In this document: piece by piece, positions 1-5,701 of the stretch
How the letters are laid out: every line of letters begins with the position of its first letter
Position numbering within the stretch: the stretch's first letter is position 1
Origin: Candidatus Fermentibacteraceae bacterium
GTDB lineage: Bacteria; Fermentibacterota; Fermentibacteria; Fermentibacterales; JCC-6
NCBI GenBank assembly: GCA_021162285.1
Contig: JAGGYZ010000316.1
Coordinates: forward strand, 1 to 5,823
Direction of reading: 5' to 3'
DNA length: 5,823 nucleotides
Made by a program: the position numbers and the translations under genes
Notes under the pieces: generated by a model
Databases searched by the model: none
Told to the model about the DNA's origin: nothing
Seen by the model: the letters and a program-made list of their open reading frames with translations, nothing else

Positions 1-24
1 GTATAGTTCAAAGAAATCCAGGTG

Positions 25-50
25 GGGGCGGCAAATGCCGCCCCTGCTTT
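25..50 (+). terminator. GC-rich hairpin, probable terminator of an upstream gene
   Basis: Bases 25-32 (GGGGCGGC) pair perfectly with 37-44 (GCCGCCCC) around a four-base AAAT loop, giving an eight-pair all-GC stem. The following bases (TGCTTTCTGTC) are pyrimidine-rich but not a clean U-tract, so termination efficiency is uncertain. No gene in the window ends just before it, so it most likely closes a gene left of the window edge. It would also shield the pilin promoter from read-through. Confidence 0.5.
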
Positions 51-129
51 CTGTCACTTGGTCTGTTCTCTGCCTGTTGAATATGTAATTCCATTGAACA
101 TGTCGTGCCCGATATCCTTTCTTAAATAC

Positions 130-166
130 GAAGTTACTGCAGATGTGAAGTGCAAACTGCAGCTTC
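130..166. repeat. Interrupted inverted repeat upstream of the pilin promoter
   Basis: CTGCAG at 137-142 and CTGCAG at 157-162 are flanked by GAAG (130-133) and CTTC (163-166). Together they form an inverted repeat with a 14-base centre and a three-base bulge (134-136). It lies roughly 95-130 bases upstream of the predicted sigma-54 transcription start, the distance typical of sites for NtrC/PilR-class enhancer-binding proteins. The symmetry is seen in the sequence. The regulatory role is inference, and the motif matches no consensus I can name. Confidence 0.35.
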
Positions 167-218
167 GGTTTTAAAACGCTTTCAAAATGTATAAATATAG
201 CTGTAAATGGTAAATATG

Positions 219-238
219 GTGCCAAGTCAGTTTGGCAC
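219..238. repeat. Perfect 7-bp inverted repeat overlapping the -24 element
   Basis: GTGCCAA (219-225) and TTGGCAC (232-238) are exact inverted copies separated by six bases. The right arm contains the TGGCAC of the sigma-54 -24 element. The left arm, read on the minus strand, also spells TTGGCAC but has no GC at the matching -12 distance, so it is not a second promoter. It lies upstream of the predicted transcription start and should not be in the mRNA, so it is more likely a DNA-level operator-like site than a terminator. Confidence 0.45.
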
Positions 239-248
239 TTTATATGCT
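233..248 (+). promoter_or_regulatory. Sigma-54 (RpoN) -24/-12 promoter of the pilin gene
   Basis: The sequence TGGCAC (233-238), five bases, then ATGCT (244-248) gives the diagnostic GG (234-235), exactly ten bases, then GC (246-247). This matches the sigma-54 consensus TGGCACG-N4-TTGCW at most positions. Transcription should start about twelve bases after the GC, near 259. That leaves a leader of about 29 bases, which contains the ribosome binding site. Sigma-54 control by a PilR-type activator is well established for pilA genes in Pseudomonas, Myxococcus and Geobacter, which supports the call. No activator gene is in the window. Confidence 0.75.
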
Positions 249-287
249 TTCATTGGGATTGGGTGAAGTTTACGAAAGGGGAAGGTC

Positions 288-638
288 GTGAAAACAGGTT
301 TCACTCTTATTGAGCTGATGATAGTAGTGGTGATAATCGGTATACTTGCCGCAATAGCAATCCCAAAGTACAGCGATATCTCGGAGACTGCGAGGAGAAG
401 TGCATGTCGTGCCAATATGCGTACTATAGCCAGCCAGGAATCAATCTATTTTGCCGGACACATGGCATATACCGTAAGCATGACACTGATTGAGATGAAT
501 GGTGTAGTATGTCCGGCGTCAGTGGCTTACACCATTTCTGTTCCTAATTCGGAAGAGTTCAACATTACATGTGCCAACACACCTTCACATGGAAGCATTT
601 TGAATGGTGTACCCAGCTGGCACGATTCAAGTGAGTGA
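288..638 (+). CDS. Type IV pilin-like protein (prepilin-type N-terminal methylation domain)
   Basis: This encodes a 116-residue prepilin for a type IV pilus or a pseudopilus-like fibre; the subunit would be held in the inner membrane until assembly. The leader is only MKTG. The prepilin peptidase site G4|F5 is followed by TLIEL, with the conserved Glu at mature position 5, and then a hydrophobic helix to about residue 26 (IAIPKY). Residues 38-53 (SACRANMRTIASQESI) form the usual polar continuation of the alpha-1 helix. The C-terminal domain is short. Cys75 and Cys95 could form a disulfide, and a third cysteine, Cys40, sits in the helix. The protein ends in a WHDSSE tail. The GTG start is supported by a purine-rich Shine-Dalgarno (AGGGGAAGG, 277-285) and by the exact fit of the short leader. 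It is monocistronic: the facing gene ends 82 bases downstream and no strong terminator is visible between them. Family membership is clear. Major versus minor pilin cannot be decided, although the strong sigma-54 promoter favours a major pilin. Confidence 0.93.
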   Translation: MKTGFTLIELMIVVVIIGILAAIAIPKYSDISETARRSACRANMRTIASQESIYFAGHMAYTVSMTLIEMNGVVCPASVAYTISVPNSEEFNITCANTPSHGSILNGVPSWHDSSE

Positions 639-720
639 CAACAGCAGTTAATCCAAAGCACCTGACGGTTCCTATACCGGAGAGTTGTTGCTGTGCTGCG
701 ATGTTTTGTGTATTCGTTTT

Positions 721-2595
721 TTACCTGGTCTGCGAACTTTCTGACGGAGAGTTGTACCTGCATACAAGATAGTTACCTGAAACAGATATTACCGGTTCGA
801 GGATGTCGTCTCTGCCAATATGATCAAGTATATCCAACCGGTTCTCCATTTCTACGATACACGGATCATTCCTGTAAAATGTTACATACTTTATACCGAT
901 TTCGTCGAGGATTGCGCACTCTTCTTCAAGGGTGTTGTCAAGGTACAATTCCTGTGTAGCCGGATGTCTCCAGCCTACATAAATTTCCCCGTCATAAAAG
1001 TATCTTTTTTCTTCATGAATTGAGAGTATTCTGCCTCCATCAGTTGCTGCACTGTTCATCCACATGTAAGTCATCCCTTCAGGAGTAGAGGTAAGATGTT
1101 GATATCCAGAAGAGTTGTCCCAGCTGCCTGTTAAAACAGATCTGGCGACTGTGAATCTGTAAGCTTCTGACAAAGCCAGACTGGGAGCAATGATGAATCC
1201 AGGTACCACAAAGGAAACAATACACACGGCGTAAAGAAAGATCGAACTGAACATCTCTTTTTCCTGCATCACTGCAACACCAAGCAATGCTGCAAAGGGA
1301 TAAATAAGGATGGAGTACTTTGCCCCCCACCATGGAGGCCATAGAACAACGATTGCAATACAGAAGTAAAACAGAAGAGGAATGAACAGCAACAAGTTGC
1401 GTTTCATGTATCTGCTGAATAAAGCTACACCCATCCCTCCCAGAAGTATTAGAAAGATTCCCTCCATACACAGCAGAAAGATACCAACATGCTTGGCTAC
1501 AGAGTAGTTGATATTTGAATGCATTTCAGAATCACGATCATTCAACATACGAATTTCCTCAGGAATAGGAATAAGCTTCCATTCGTTTTTAACAGTGGAT
1601 AAAACCTGATTAACTGGATAAGTTGGGCTTCCTGTGTGTATCATTGTTCGTGCCGCAAAGGCTACAGGTACCATTGCAAGAAAAACGAGAGAGTAGAATT
1701 TAACCCTCAGTGGAGAACAAAAGAACTGGTGCCCCTTGTACAGAGCAAATGGGATAAACACTAGAATTGCTGTCTGCTTGGTGGCAATGGCAAGCCCCAT
1801 GAGAAGCCATGAAGTGTACTGGTTAATGGATCTGTTTTGAATCTCCCGAACAGCCGAAGCAAGAGCCAGTGTGCTGAAGAGCATGGCAGCTGTATCTGTT
1901 TTAGCGAGGGAAGACCAGTAGTACAGCATTGTACACAGCAGAACAATGATGGCTAGTGGTATCCGGAGTTTGTTTCTTATTCTGAGTATCTGCATTCCCC
2001 TGAACAGAGCTACCAGCAGCATTGTCATTTGAAAAACCTGCAAAACGCTCAACTGGTCCATTCTGTCTGATGACAATGAGGCAGGCCACACTGACATCAT
2101 TTCATAAGTTAGTGGAAAGCCTGAAAAAGTGGTTTCTTCAATCCAGTATATTTTACCGTTGTTCAACCACCTGTCCGGTTGAACGGCATACGTTATCAGC
2201 GGGTCATCAAAGGTCAGGCTGGGCATGGACGCGTATGTGAGATTAAGCACAAGAACAGCGAGCAGCGCCGCGAAAAGAATAACTTGTCCTATGGTAACTT
2301 TACTGGGTTTGTCTGCTCGAAATGCCTTCTGTACCAGTAATGGAAGACCCACGATGAAAAAGGAAAAAAGTAAAACGGGAACAACAACTCTGTTCATTAT
2401 TCCGAAAATCGATAGCGGTATTTCCAGGAGGATAAGAAGCAGAATTCCGGAGACTTCTCTGGGTAGAAGAGGGAGAAGTTTTTTTATTTTTGTAAACTTT
2501 TCCACAAGAAATCCAGCACCATAGAATGCTATCCAGACAATTAACACCCTGACTATAGTCTGAAGGAATGCAAAGGGATTCATCCAGTCAAGCAT
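721..2595 (-). CDS. Polytopic membrane glycosyltransferase, GT-C-like
   Basis: This is a 624-residue inner-membrane protein with about 12-13 hydrophobic segments between residues 8 and 472, followed by a soluble C-terminal domain (about 490-615). The layout matches GT-C enzymes of the PMT/ArnT type, which transfer a sugar from a polyprenyl-phosphate donor on the periplasmic face. The first large loop carries an acidic FDDP motif (129-132), where GT-C enzymes keep their catalytic acidic residues. SLAKTDTAAMLF (229-240) and the GLAIATKQTA helix (267-276) are also typical of the class. The tail (ILSIHEEKRYFYDGE and after) resembles the periplasmic domain seen in many GT-C proteins. ATG 2595 is chosen because GAGGAG (2601-2606, minus strand) lies five bases upstream. 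The gene follows the exported repeat protein by nine bases, so the two are co-transcribed. Acceptor and sugar are unknown. Candidates are lipid A, a surface polysaccharide, or a protein such as the nearby pilin. The GT-C assignment is by architecture and motif, not full-length recognition. Confidence 0.8.
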   Translation of the reverse strand: MLDWMNPFAFLQTIVRVLIVWIAFYGAGFLVEKFTKIKKLLPLLPREVSGILLLILLEIPLSIFGIMNRVVVPVLLFSFFIVGLPLLVQKAFRADKPSKVTIGQVILFAALLAVLVLNLTYASMPSLTFDDPLITYAVQPDRWLNNGKIYWIEETTFSGFPLTYEMMSVWPASLSSDRMDQLSVLQVFQMTMLLVALFRGMQILRIRNKLRIPLAIIVLLCTMLYYWSSLAKTDTAAMLFSTLALASAVREIQNRSINQYTSWLLMGLAIATKQTAILVFIPFALYKGHQFFCSPLRVKFYSLVFLAMVPVAFAARTMIHTGSPTYPVNQVLSTVKNEWKLIPIPEEIRMLNDRDSEMHSNINYSVAKHVGIFLLCMEGIFLILLGGMGVALFSRYMKRNLLLFIPLLFYFCIAIVVLWPPWWGAKYSILIYPFAALLGVAVMQEKEMFSSIFLYAVCIVSFVVPGFIIAPSLALSEAYRFTVARSVLTGSWDNSSGYQHLTSTPEGMTYMWMNSAATDGGRILSIHEEKRYFYDGEIYVGWRHPATQELYLDNTLEEECAILDEIGIKYVTFYRNDPCIVEMENRLDILDHIGRDDILEPVISVSGNYLVCRYNSPSESSQTR

Positions 2596-2600
2596 ACATG

Positions 2601-2606
2601 CTCCTC
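2601..2606 (-). promoter_or_regulatory. Ribosome binding site overlapping the upstream stop codon
   Basis: On the minus strand the sequence reads GAATGAGGAGCATGTATG. The Shine-Dalgarno GAGGAG shares bases with the TGA stop (2605-2607) of the exported-protein gene and sits five bases before the glycosyltransferase ATG. This supports both the start choice and translational coupling of the two genes. Confidence 0.75.
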
Positions 2607-3516
2607 ATTCAGGAAACTCGAAACCAAAATCAAGATTTAAATCACCGAACAAAAACGAACCACTGGTACTATCAGGTGTATCAGAAGAATAAGTTCTACC
2701 GTTTTCATCTGTACAGACAACGTATCCTACAGGTTCAGTGTGTTTGATATAGATTCTGTCCCAAGTAGTTAGCGGTGAAGAAGAACAGTCTATTCCATCA
2801 AGAAAATATCCATCAGGAGAAAACGCTTCAACTTTTACTATATCGTTCAGCGTTATACAGTTTACAACCCATGAACCTTCAGATCCATCGTAACCAATTT
2901 CATTACCGTTACTGTAAAATAGATCAGGGGTCAGTTCATAAAGGGTATCAAGAGCAGATGCCACAGTAGTTATTACAGATGAAGTGTTGTTTTCGCTGTC
3001 AAGTGCAGATATCTGAAGTGCTTTTCCGGAATCAATCCATAATCTGAGAAGCTCGCCTGGAAGAAGAACATTGTTACGCAGAATGTTGGTTTCGGGAAGT
3101 GAATCTCCCAGTATTCTAATGTCAAAAATGTTAACATCGGTTGAATTCTTGATCCCAATAGGGAAGTTACCGTAAATTCTATCAAAAAGGCCACCGAATT
3201 GTTTATTGGCAAGAGAAATAGAGATTGTTTCTGAATTGGTTGAAGCAGGATAACTTGACAAGGAATAAACAGATTCGTCATTCGTTTCAAAAATGAACAT
3301 GTTTATGTACCCAAATGGTATTGAAACTACGGATGAGCATTCCGGATAAATTCCAGTTTCGATTTGTGCGGTGTGCAATATATACGAGTGGGGAATAGTA
3401 TAGTAGATACGTTCTATGCTTCTATTCTGAAGATGGTTTTCTATTGTTATCTCGACGCTGTCCGGATAGTTGAAAATACTGAAGCTGCAGAGCAGTTGCA
3501 ATAACACCGGGAACAT
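2605..3516 (-). CDS. Exported protein with three degenerate beta-sandwich-like repeats, function unknown
   Basis: I do not recognise this 303-residue protein as a named family. It starts with a hydrophobic stretch (residues 1-17, MFPVLLQLLCSFSIFNY) that looks like a signal peptide but lacks the usual lysine or arginine. Cys10 has no proper lipobox because Leu precedes it. The rest is rich in Ser, Thr, Asn and Asp with alternating hydrophobic residues, as in secreted beta proteins. Three weakly similar units are visible at about 21-101, 119-193 and 215-298. Each opens with an 'I-x-N' or 'V-x-N' strand, passes a Pro/Gly or Pro/Leu turn followed by a hydrophobic strand (VVSIPFG, LPGELLRLWI, PLTTWDRIYI), then has a strand running into an acidic turn (ETNDESVYS, LDSENNTSS, TDENGRTYS). 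The start is secure: AAAGGAGG (3522-3529) precedes ATG by five bases, and no in-frame start exists upstream before a TAG. The downstream GT-C gene is translationally coupled, so the two probably work together. Confidence 0.85.
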   Translation of the reverse strand: MFPVLLQLLCSFSIFNYPDSVEITIENHLQNRSIERIYYTIPHSYILHTAQIETGIYPECSSVVSIPFGYINMFIFETNDESVYSLSSYPASTNSETISISLANKQFGGLFDRIYGNFPIGIKNSTDVNIFDIRILGDSLPETNILRNNVLLPGELLRLWIDSGKALQISALDSENNTSSVITTVASALDTLYELTPDLFYSNGNEIGYDGSEGSWVVNCITLNDIVKVEAFSPDGYFLDGIDCSSSPLTTWDRIYIKHTEPVGYVVCTDENGRTYSSDTPDSTSGSFLFGDLNLDFGFEFPE

Positions 3517-3543
3517 AAATTCCTCCTTTCTGAGCCAGTCAGG

Positions 3544-3572
3544 ATTATAGTTGAAAGTCCGCTACATGGAAA
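3544..3572 (-). promoter_or_regulatory. Sigma-70-like promoter of the exported protein/glycosyltransferase operon
   Basis: On the minus strand there is a perfect -10 TATAAT (3544-3549), a 17-base spacer, and a -35 TTTCCA (3567-3572, four of six matches to TTGACA). Transcription should start near 3537, about 20 bases before the 3516 ATG, leaving room for the AAAGGAGG ribosome binding site. It lies in the 157-base gap after the methyltransferase, so this operon can be transcribed independently. I see no clear hairpin terminator for the methyltransferase in that gap. Confidence 0.65.
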
Positions 3573-3673
3573 GTATTTTCAAAACATAAGTCCAAATTCT
3601 TGCTCCATTAATGCACTACAGTATATTTACAGGCGCGTGACAAAAGCTACCAGATTCCCGGATTTTCTGCACA

Positions 3674-4384
3674 CTAAAGATCTTCCTGGTAGTACCAGCA
3701 TCCATCAATCTCTTTGATTGTACAAGTGGAATTGGCGAAATTCTGATGGAACAACTGGAGCAGCTGATACTTGAACGGAAAAAAGTTAACATGCAAACTA
3801 AAAGTATACCTGTACGGTCTTTCCTTAGGCACAACAACAATAAGTCGCTTACCGGCGACCCTCTTAAGCTCCCTAACTGCTTTGGATACATTACGGATAT
3901 GTTCAAGGGTGTGAGTACATGTTACTGTGTCGAATTCATTGTCTTCAAATGGAAGATTCTCGATGCCTGCTTCTCTGAAATCGATTTCAGGCAGATTGTC
4001 TACTGCTTTTGGATCAATAACTATGTCGCATGCGGTGACACTGCACTTCCTACTTAGTTGCTTTGCAAGTACACCCTTACCGCATCCAACATCAAGGAGA
4101 GATCCCCCTGAAATGTTTGAATCAATTTCCCGGATCATCGATTTTCCCAGATCTGTATTGTTCTCCTGAATTTGAACTGAGCTTATCTGTGAATAGATAT
4201 CCGAAATTGACTCATCTGATATTGAAGAAACCTGATCTTTAAAATTGAAGAAATAGTGAGCCTTACTGCCGAAAGCAACTTTGAACGGTAACCACATGAA
4301 AAATCTGTTATCCCGTAGAATCGGTGGTAAGCACTCATCCAGTGTAAACTTGATTATTCTTTCTACTGAGCGATTTAAATTCAT
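3674..4384 (-). CDS. Class I SAM-dependent methyltransferase
   Basis: This is a 236-residue cytosolic methyltransferase of the Methyltransf_11 type. Residue numbers are from the chosen start. Motif I, the SAM-binding glycine loop, is LLDVGCGKG (96-104). The acidic residue ending strand beta-2 is D120 in TACD. LPFEDNEFDTVTC (144-156) forms the motif II region, followed by HTLEHI (158-163), RELKRV (171-176) and the strand LIVVVP (181-186). The N-terminal 90 residues include LPPILRDNRFFMWLPF (19-34), a block I recall from methyltransferases in surface-polysaccharide clusters. An ATG 15 codons upstream (4429) is possible but lacks a Shine-Dalgarno. The internal ATG at 4384 has AAAGGA (4392-4397) seven bases upstream and is preferred. 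The C-terminus is short after the Rossmann core. The likely substrate is a lipid-linked glycan or other envelope precursor, but that is inference from neighbours. SAM binding is clear; the acceptor is unknown. Confidence 0.88.
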   Translation of the reverse strand: MNLNRSVERIIKFTLDECLPPILRDNRFFMWLPFKVAFGSKAHYFFNFKDQVSSISDESISDIYSQISSVQIQENNTDLGKSMIREIDSNISGGSLLDVGCGKGVLAKQLSRKCSVTACDIVIDPKAVDNLPEIDFREAGIENLPFEDNEFDTVTCTHTLEHIRNVSKAVRELKRVAGKRLIVVVPKERPYRYTFSLHVNFFPFKYQLLQLFHQNFANSTCTIKEIDGCWYYQEDL

Positions 4385-4391
4385 ATTCTGT

Positions 4392-4397
4392 TCCTTT
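4392..4397 (-). promoter_or_regulatory. Ribosome binding site deciding the methyltransferase start
   Basis: AAAGGA on the minus strand lies seven bases before the ATG at 4384. The longer alternative start (4429) is preceded by TATCAGAAATTGAT, which contains no purine-rich Shine-Dalgarno. This favours the shorter 236-residue protein over the 251-residue version. Confidence 0.6.
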
Positions 4398-4465
4398 AAA
4401 GCTGTACTGAGGTTCCGAAAGAAGTTCATATCAATTTCTGATAACCTGGTCTTGTAACGGGGAAC

Positions 4466-4494
4466 ACAATACTTACCACAGGACTTTCAGTCAA
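4466..4494 (-). promoter_or_regulatory. Sigma-70-like promoter of the methyltransferase gene
   Basis: On the minus strand the -35 is TTGACT (4489-4494, five of six consensus matches), the spacer is exactly 17 bases, and the -10 is TATTGT (4466-4471, four of six). Transcription should start near 4459. That gives a leader of about 75 bases to the preferred ATG at 4384, or about 30 to the ATG at 4429. Confidence 0.6.
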
Positions 4495-4589
4495 GTGATT
4501 CAGCAAGGAATTTGCTAACAACAAGCATTGAAGCAATATGACCTGGTAACGCCGATTTCCGATGTTTACCTATTAAGACAATCTGGCAA

Positions 4590-4617
4590 TTGATTTCACT
4601 ATTCCCATATTTATGAA
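4590..4617 (+). promoter_or_regulatory. Weak sigma-70-like promoter candidate for the flippase-like gene
   Basis: TTGATT (4590-4595), a 16-base spacer and TATGAA (4612-4617) match the consensus at four of six positions each. The start would lie about 100 bases before the GTG at 4727. Alternative -10-like elements (TACAAT 4647-4652, TATATT 4655-4660) lack a convincing -35, so the true promoter remains uncertain. Confidence 0.25.
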
Positions 4618-4726
4618 ATCATTTCCGGTGGAAGCAATCCAGAGCTTACAATGCTATATTTCATAACAGCAAAATAATGGATATGACTGTGAATGAAATA
4701 ATGCCTGTGGGCGGGAGAAATTAGTA

Positions 4727-5701
4727 GTGAGGTTTTCTGATGTGTTGAAGAAGGAAAGACTAAACAACATTTTCAATGTTGTGTTGACAAACAAGTACAT
4801 CAGCGCATTTCTTCTAATTCTTGTTGTCGTTGCCGTGTCAGTATTTGCACACAGATCTTTATCCGGTTTGACAGAGTCAGATTTATCGGGATTACCGGTT
4901 GGATCTCTGATTTTGTCGTTTTGTCTTATCAGTATGGCCTACCTGAACAGGTTTTTCTTCTGGACGATACTAACAGCGTCATTCCGGTTGAAAGCACCGT
5001 TTCTTCTTGCCTTCCGTGCTTTTTTCTACTCACTTCTCGGTCGCTATATTCCCGGAAAAGCAGGTTTGTTTCTTTTTCGTATCAAGGCGTATGAAGGGAG
5101 TTCTCGTAAGAAAGTAGGCGCTGCTTTAATCACGGAATACATAGCGACATTTCTAGCTGCGTGTCTTTTGATCATAACCGGTACTATGTTCATTCCGGTC
5201 ACAGATCATATCCTTACCAGATGGATTCCAGGCGGGCTACTGGTATTGTTTATTGTTCTACTTAACCCCGCTATTTTAAAGAAATCAATTAATGCTCTTA
5301 TTGGATTTGCAGGCAAAGAGCCTCTCGATGTATTTCCTGCAACTAAGACAATTGTTGCAATAACTTCTGGTTACATTCTTTCAGGATTGCTGCACGGGCT
5401 TGCTCTATTCACACTGTTAAGGGTATTTTCCCCCATGGGGTTTGAAATGTATCCCATTGTTACCGGTGCGTACTTTATGGCCGGTCTTGTTGGAATTGCC
5501 GCCTTTTTTGCTCCCGGTGGTATTGGGGTCAGGGAGGGAGTTCTTTTTCTGCTTCTCTCTTTCGTTATTGATTCGCAATCGGTTGTTATTTCAGCAGCAA
5601 TTATGAGATTGCTGACTCTGCTTAGCGAGTTGGTGTTAGCTGGATGTTCTGGTTTTTCCTATTATTTATTTGGACGAAAAGGAACTACTGATGAAACATG
5701 A
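4727..5701 (+). CDS. Flippase-like integral membrane protein (LPG synthase TM / UPF0104 / AglD family)
   Basis: This is a 324-residue protein with about eight membrane segments between residues 26 and 314. Two signatures of the lysylphosphatidylglycerol-synthase transmembrane family (the flippase half of MprF; also UPF0104 and the AglD C-terminal part) are clear: GRYIPGK (105-111) and APGGIGVRE (262-270). The length matches stand-alone members. The cytosolic aminoacyl-transferase domain of MprF is absent, so lysyl-lipid synthesis is not expected. Family knowledge suggests lipid or lipid-linked intermediate translocation, but most stand-alone members have no proven substrate. The GTG start follows GGGAG (4713-4717) by nine bases, and an in-frame TGA at 4694-4696 excludes longer forms. 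Its TGA overlaps the next ORF by 11 bases. With a methyltransferase and a GT-C enzyme nearby, a role in envelope glycolipid handling is plausible but inferred. Confidence 0.88.
   Translation: MRFSDVLKKERLNNIFNVVLTNKYISAFLLILVVVAVSVFAHRSLSGLTESDLSGLPVGSLILSFCLISMAYLNRFFFWTILTASFRLKAPFLLAFRAFFYSLLGRYIPGKAGLFLFRIKAYEGSSRKKVGAALITEYIATFLAACLLIITGTMFIPVTDHILTRWIPGGLLVLFIVLLNPAILKKSINALIGFAGKEPLDVFPATKTIVAITSGYILSGLLHGLALFTLLRVFSPMGFEMYPIVTGAYFMAGLVGIAAFFAPGGIGVREGVLFLLLSFVIDSQSVVISAAIMRLLTLLSELVLAGCSGFSYYLFGRKGTTDET

Larger units (their letters stand above)
4385..4726. other. Divergent intergenic region
   Basis: This stretch separates the minus-strand methyltransferase from the plus-strand flippase-like gene. 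It holds a good minus-strand promoter (4466-4494), a weak plus-strand promoter candidate (4590-4617) and a small hairpin (AGCAA 4502-4506 with TTGCT 4512-4516). The only short ORFs on the plus strand (at 4613 and 4677) lack ribosome binding sites. I see no RNA gene, riboswitch or mobile-element end. Confidence 0.5.

Noticed and set aside
99..413. The 11-mer CATGTCGTGCC occurs at 99-109 upstream of the pilin and at 403-413 inside it, hinting at a decayed second pilin copy.
   Set aside because: Similarity stops at the edges of the 11-mer, no pilin N-terminal helix is encoded nearby, and one such match is plausible by chance.
393..420. Minus-strand TTGGCACGACATGC inside the pilin gene as a second sigma-54 promoter.
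   Set aside because: The GC lies eight rather than ten bases after GG, and no minus-strand gene follows.
639..720. Possible bidirectional terminator between the convergent pilin and glycosyltransferase genes (CGGT 666-669 with ACCG 676-679; ACAGCA 641-646 with TGCTGT 689-694; T-run at 717-722).
   Set aside because: The stems are only four to six pairs, one has a 42-base loop, and none sits next to the T-run.
3746..4057. Plus-strand 103-codon ORF opposite the methyltransferase.
   Set aside because: The opposite strand encodes a clear SAM-binding methyltransferase. This ORF has no motif and no convincing ribosome binding site.
4613..4666. A 17-codon ORF in the divergent intergenic region.
   Set aside because: There is no Shine-Dalgarno and no recognisable features. 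The length is expected by chance.
4677..4724. A 15-codon ORF ending two bases before the flippase-like GTG, possibly a leader peptide.
   Set aside because: It has no ribosome binding site and no run of regulatory codons. The Shine-Dalgarno of the main gene lies inside it.
4727..5701. Annotation as a full MprF lysylphosphatidylglycerol synthase.
   Set aside because: Only the transmembrane flippase-like part is present. The C-terminal aminoacyl-transferase domain is missing.
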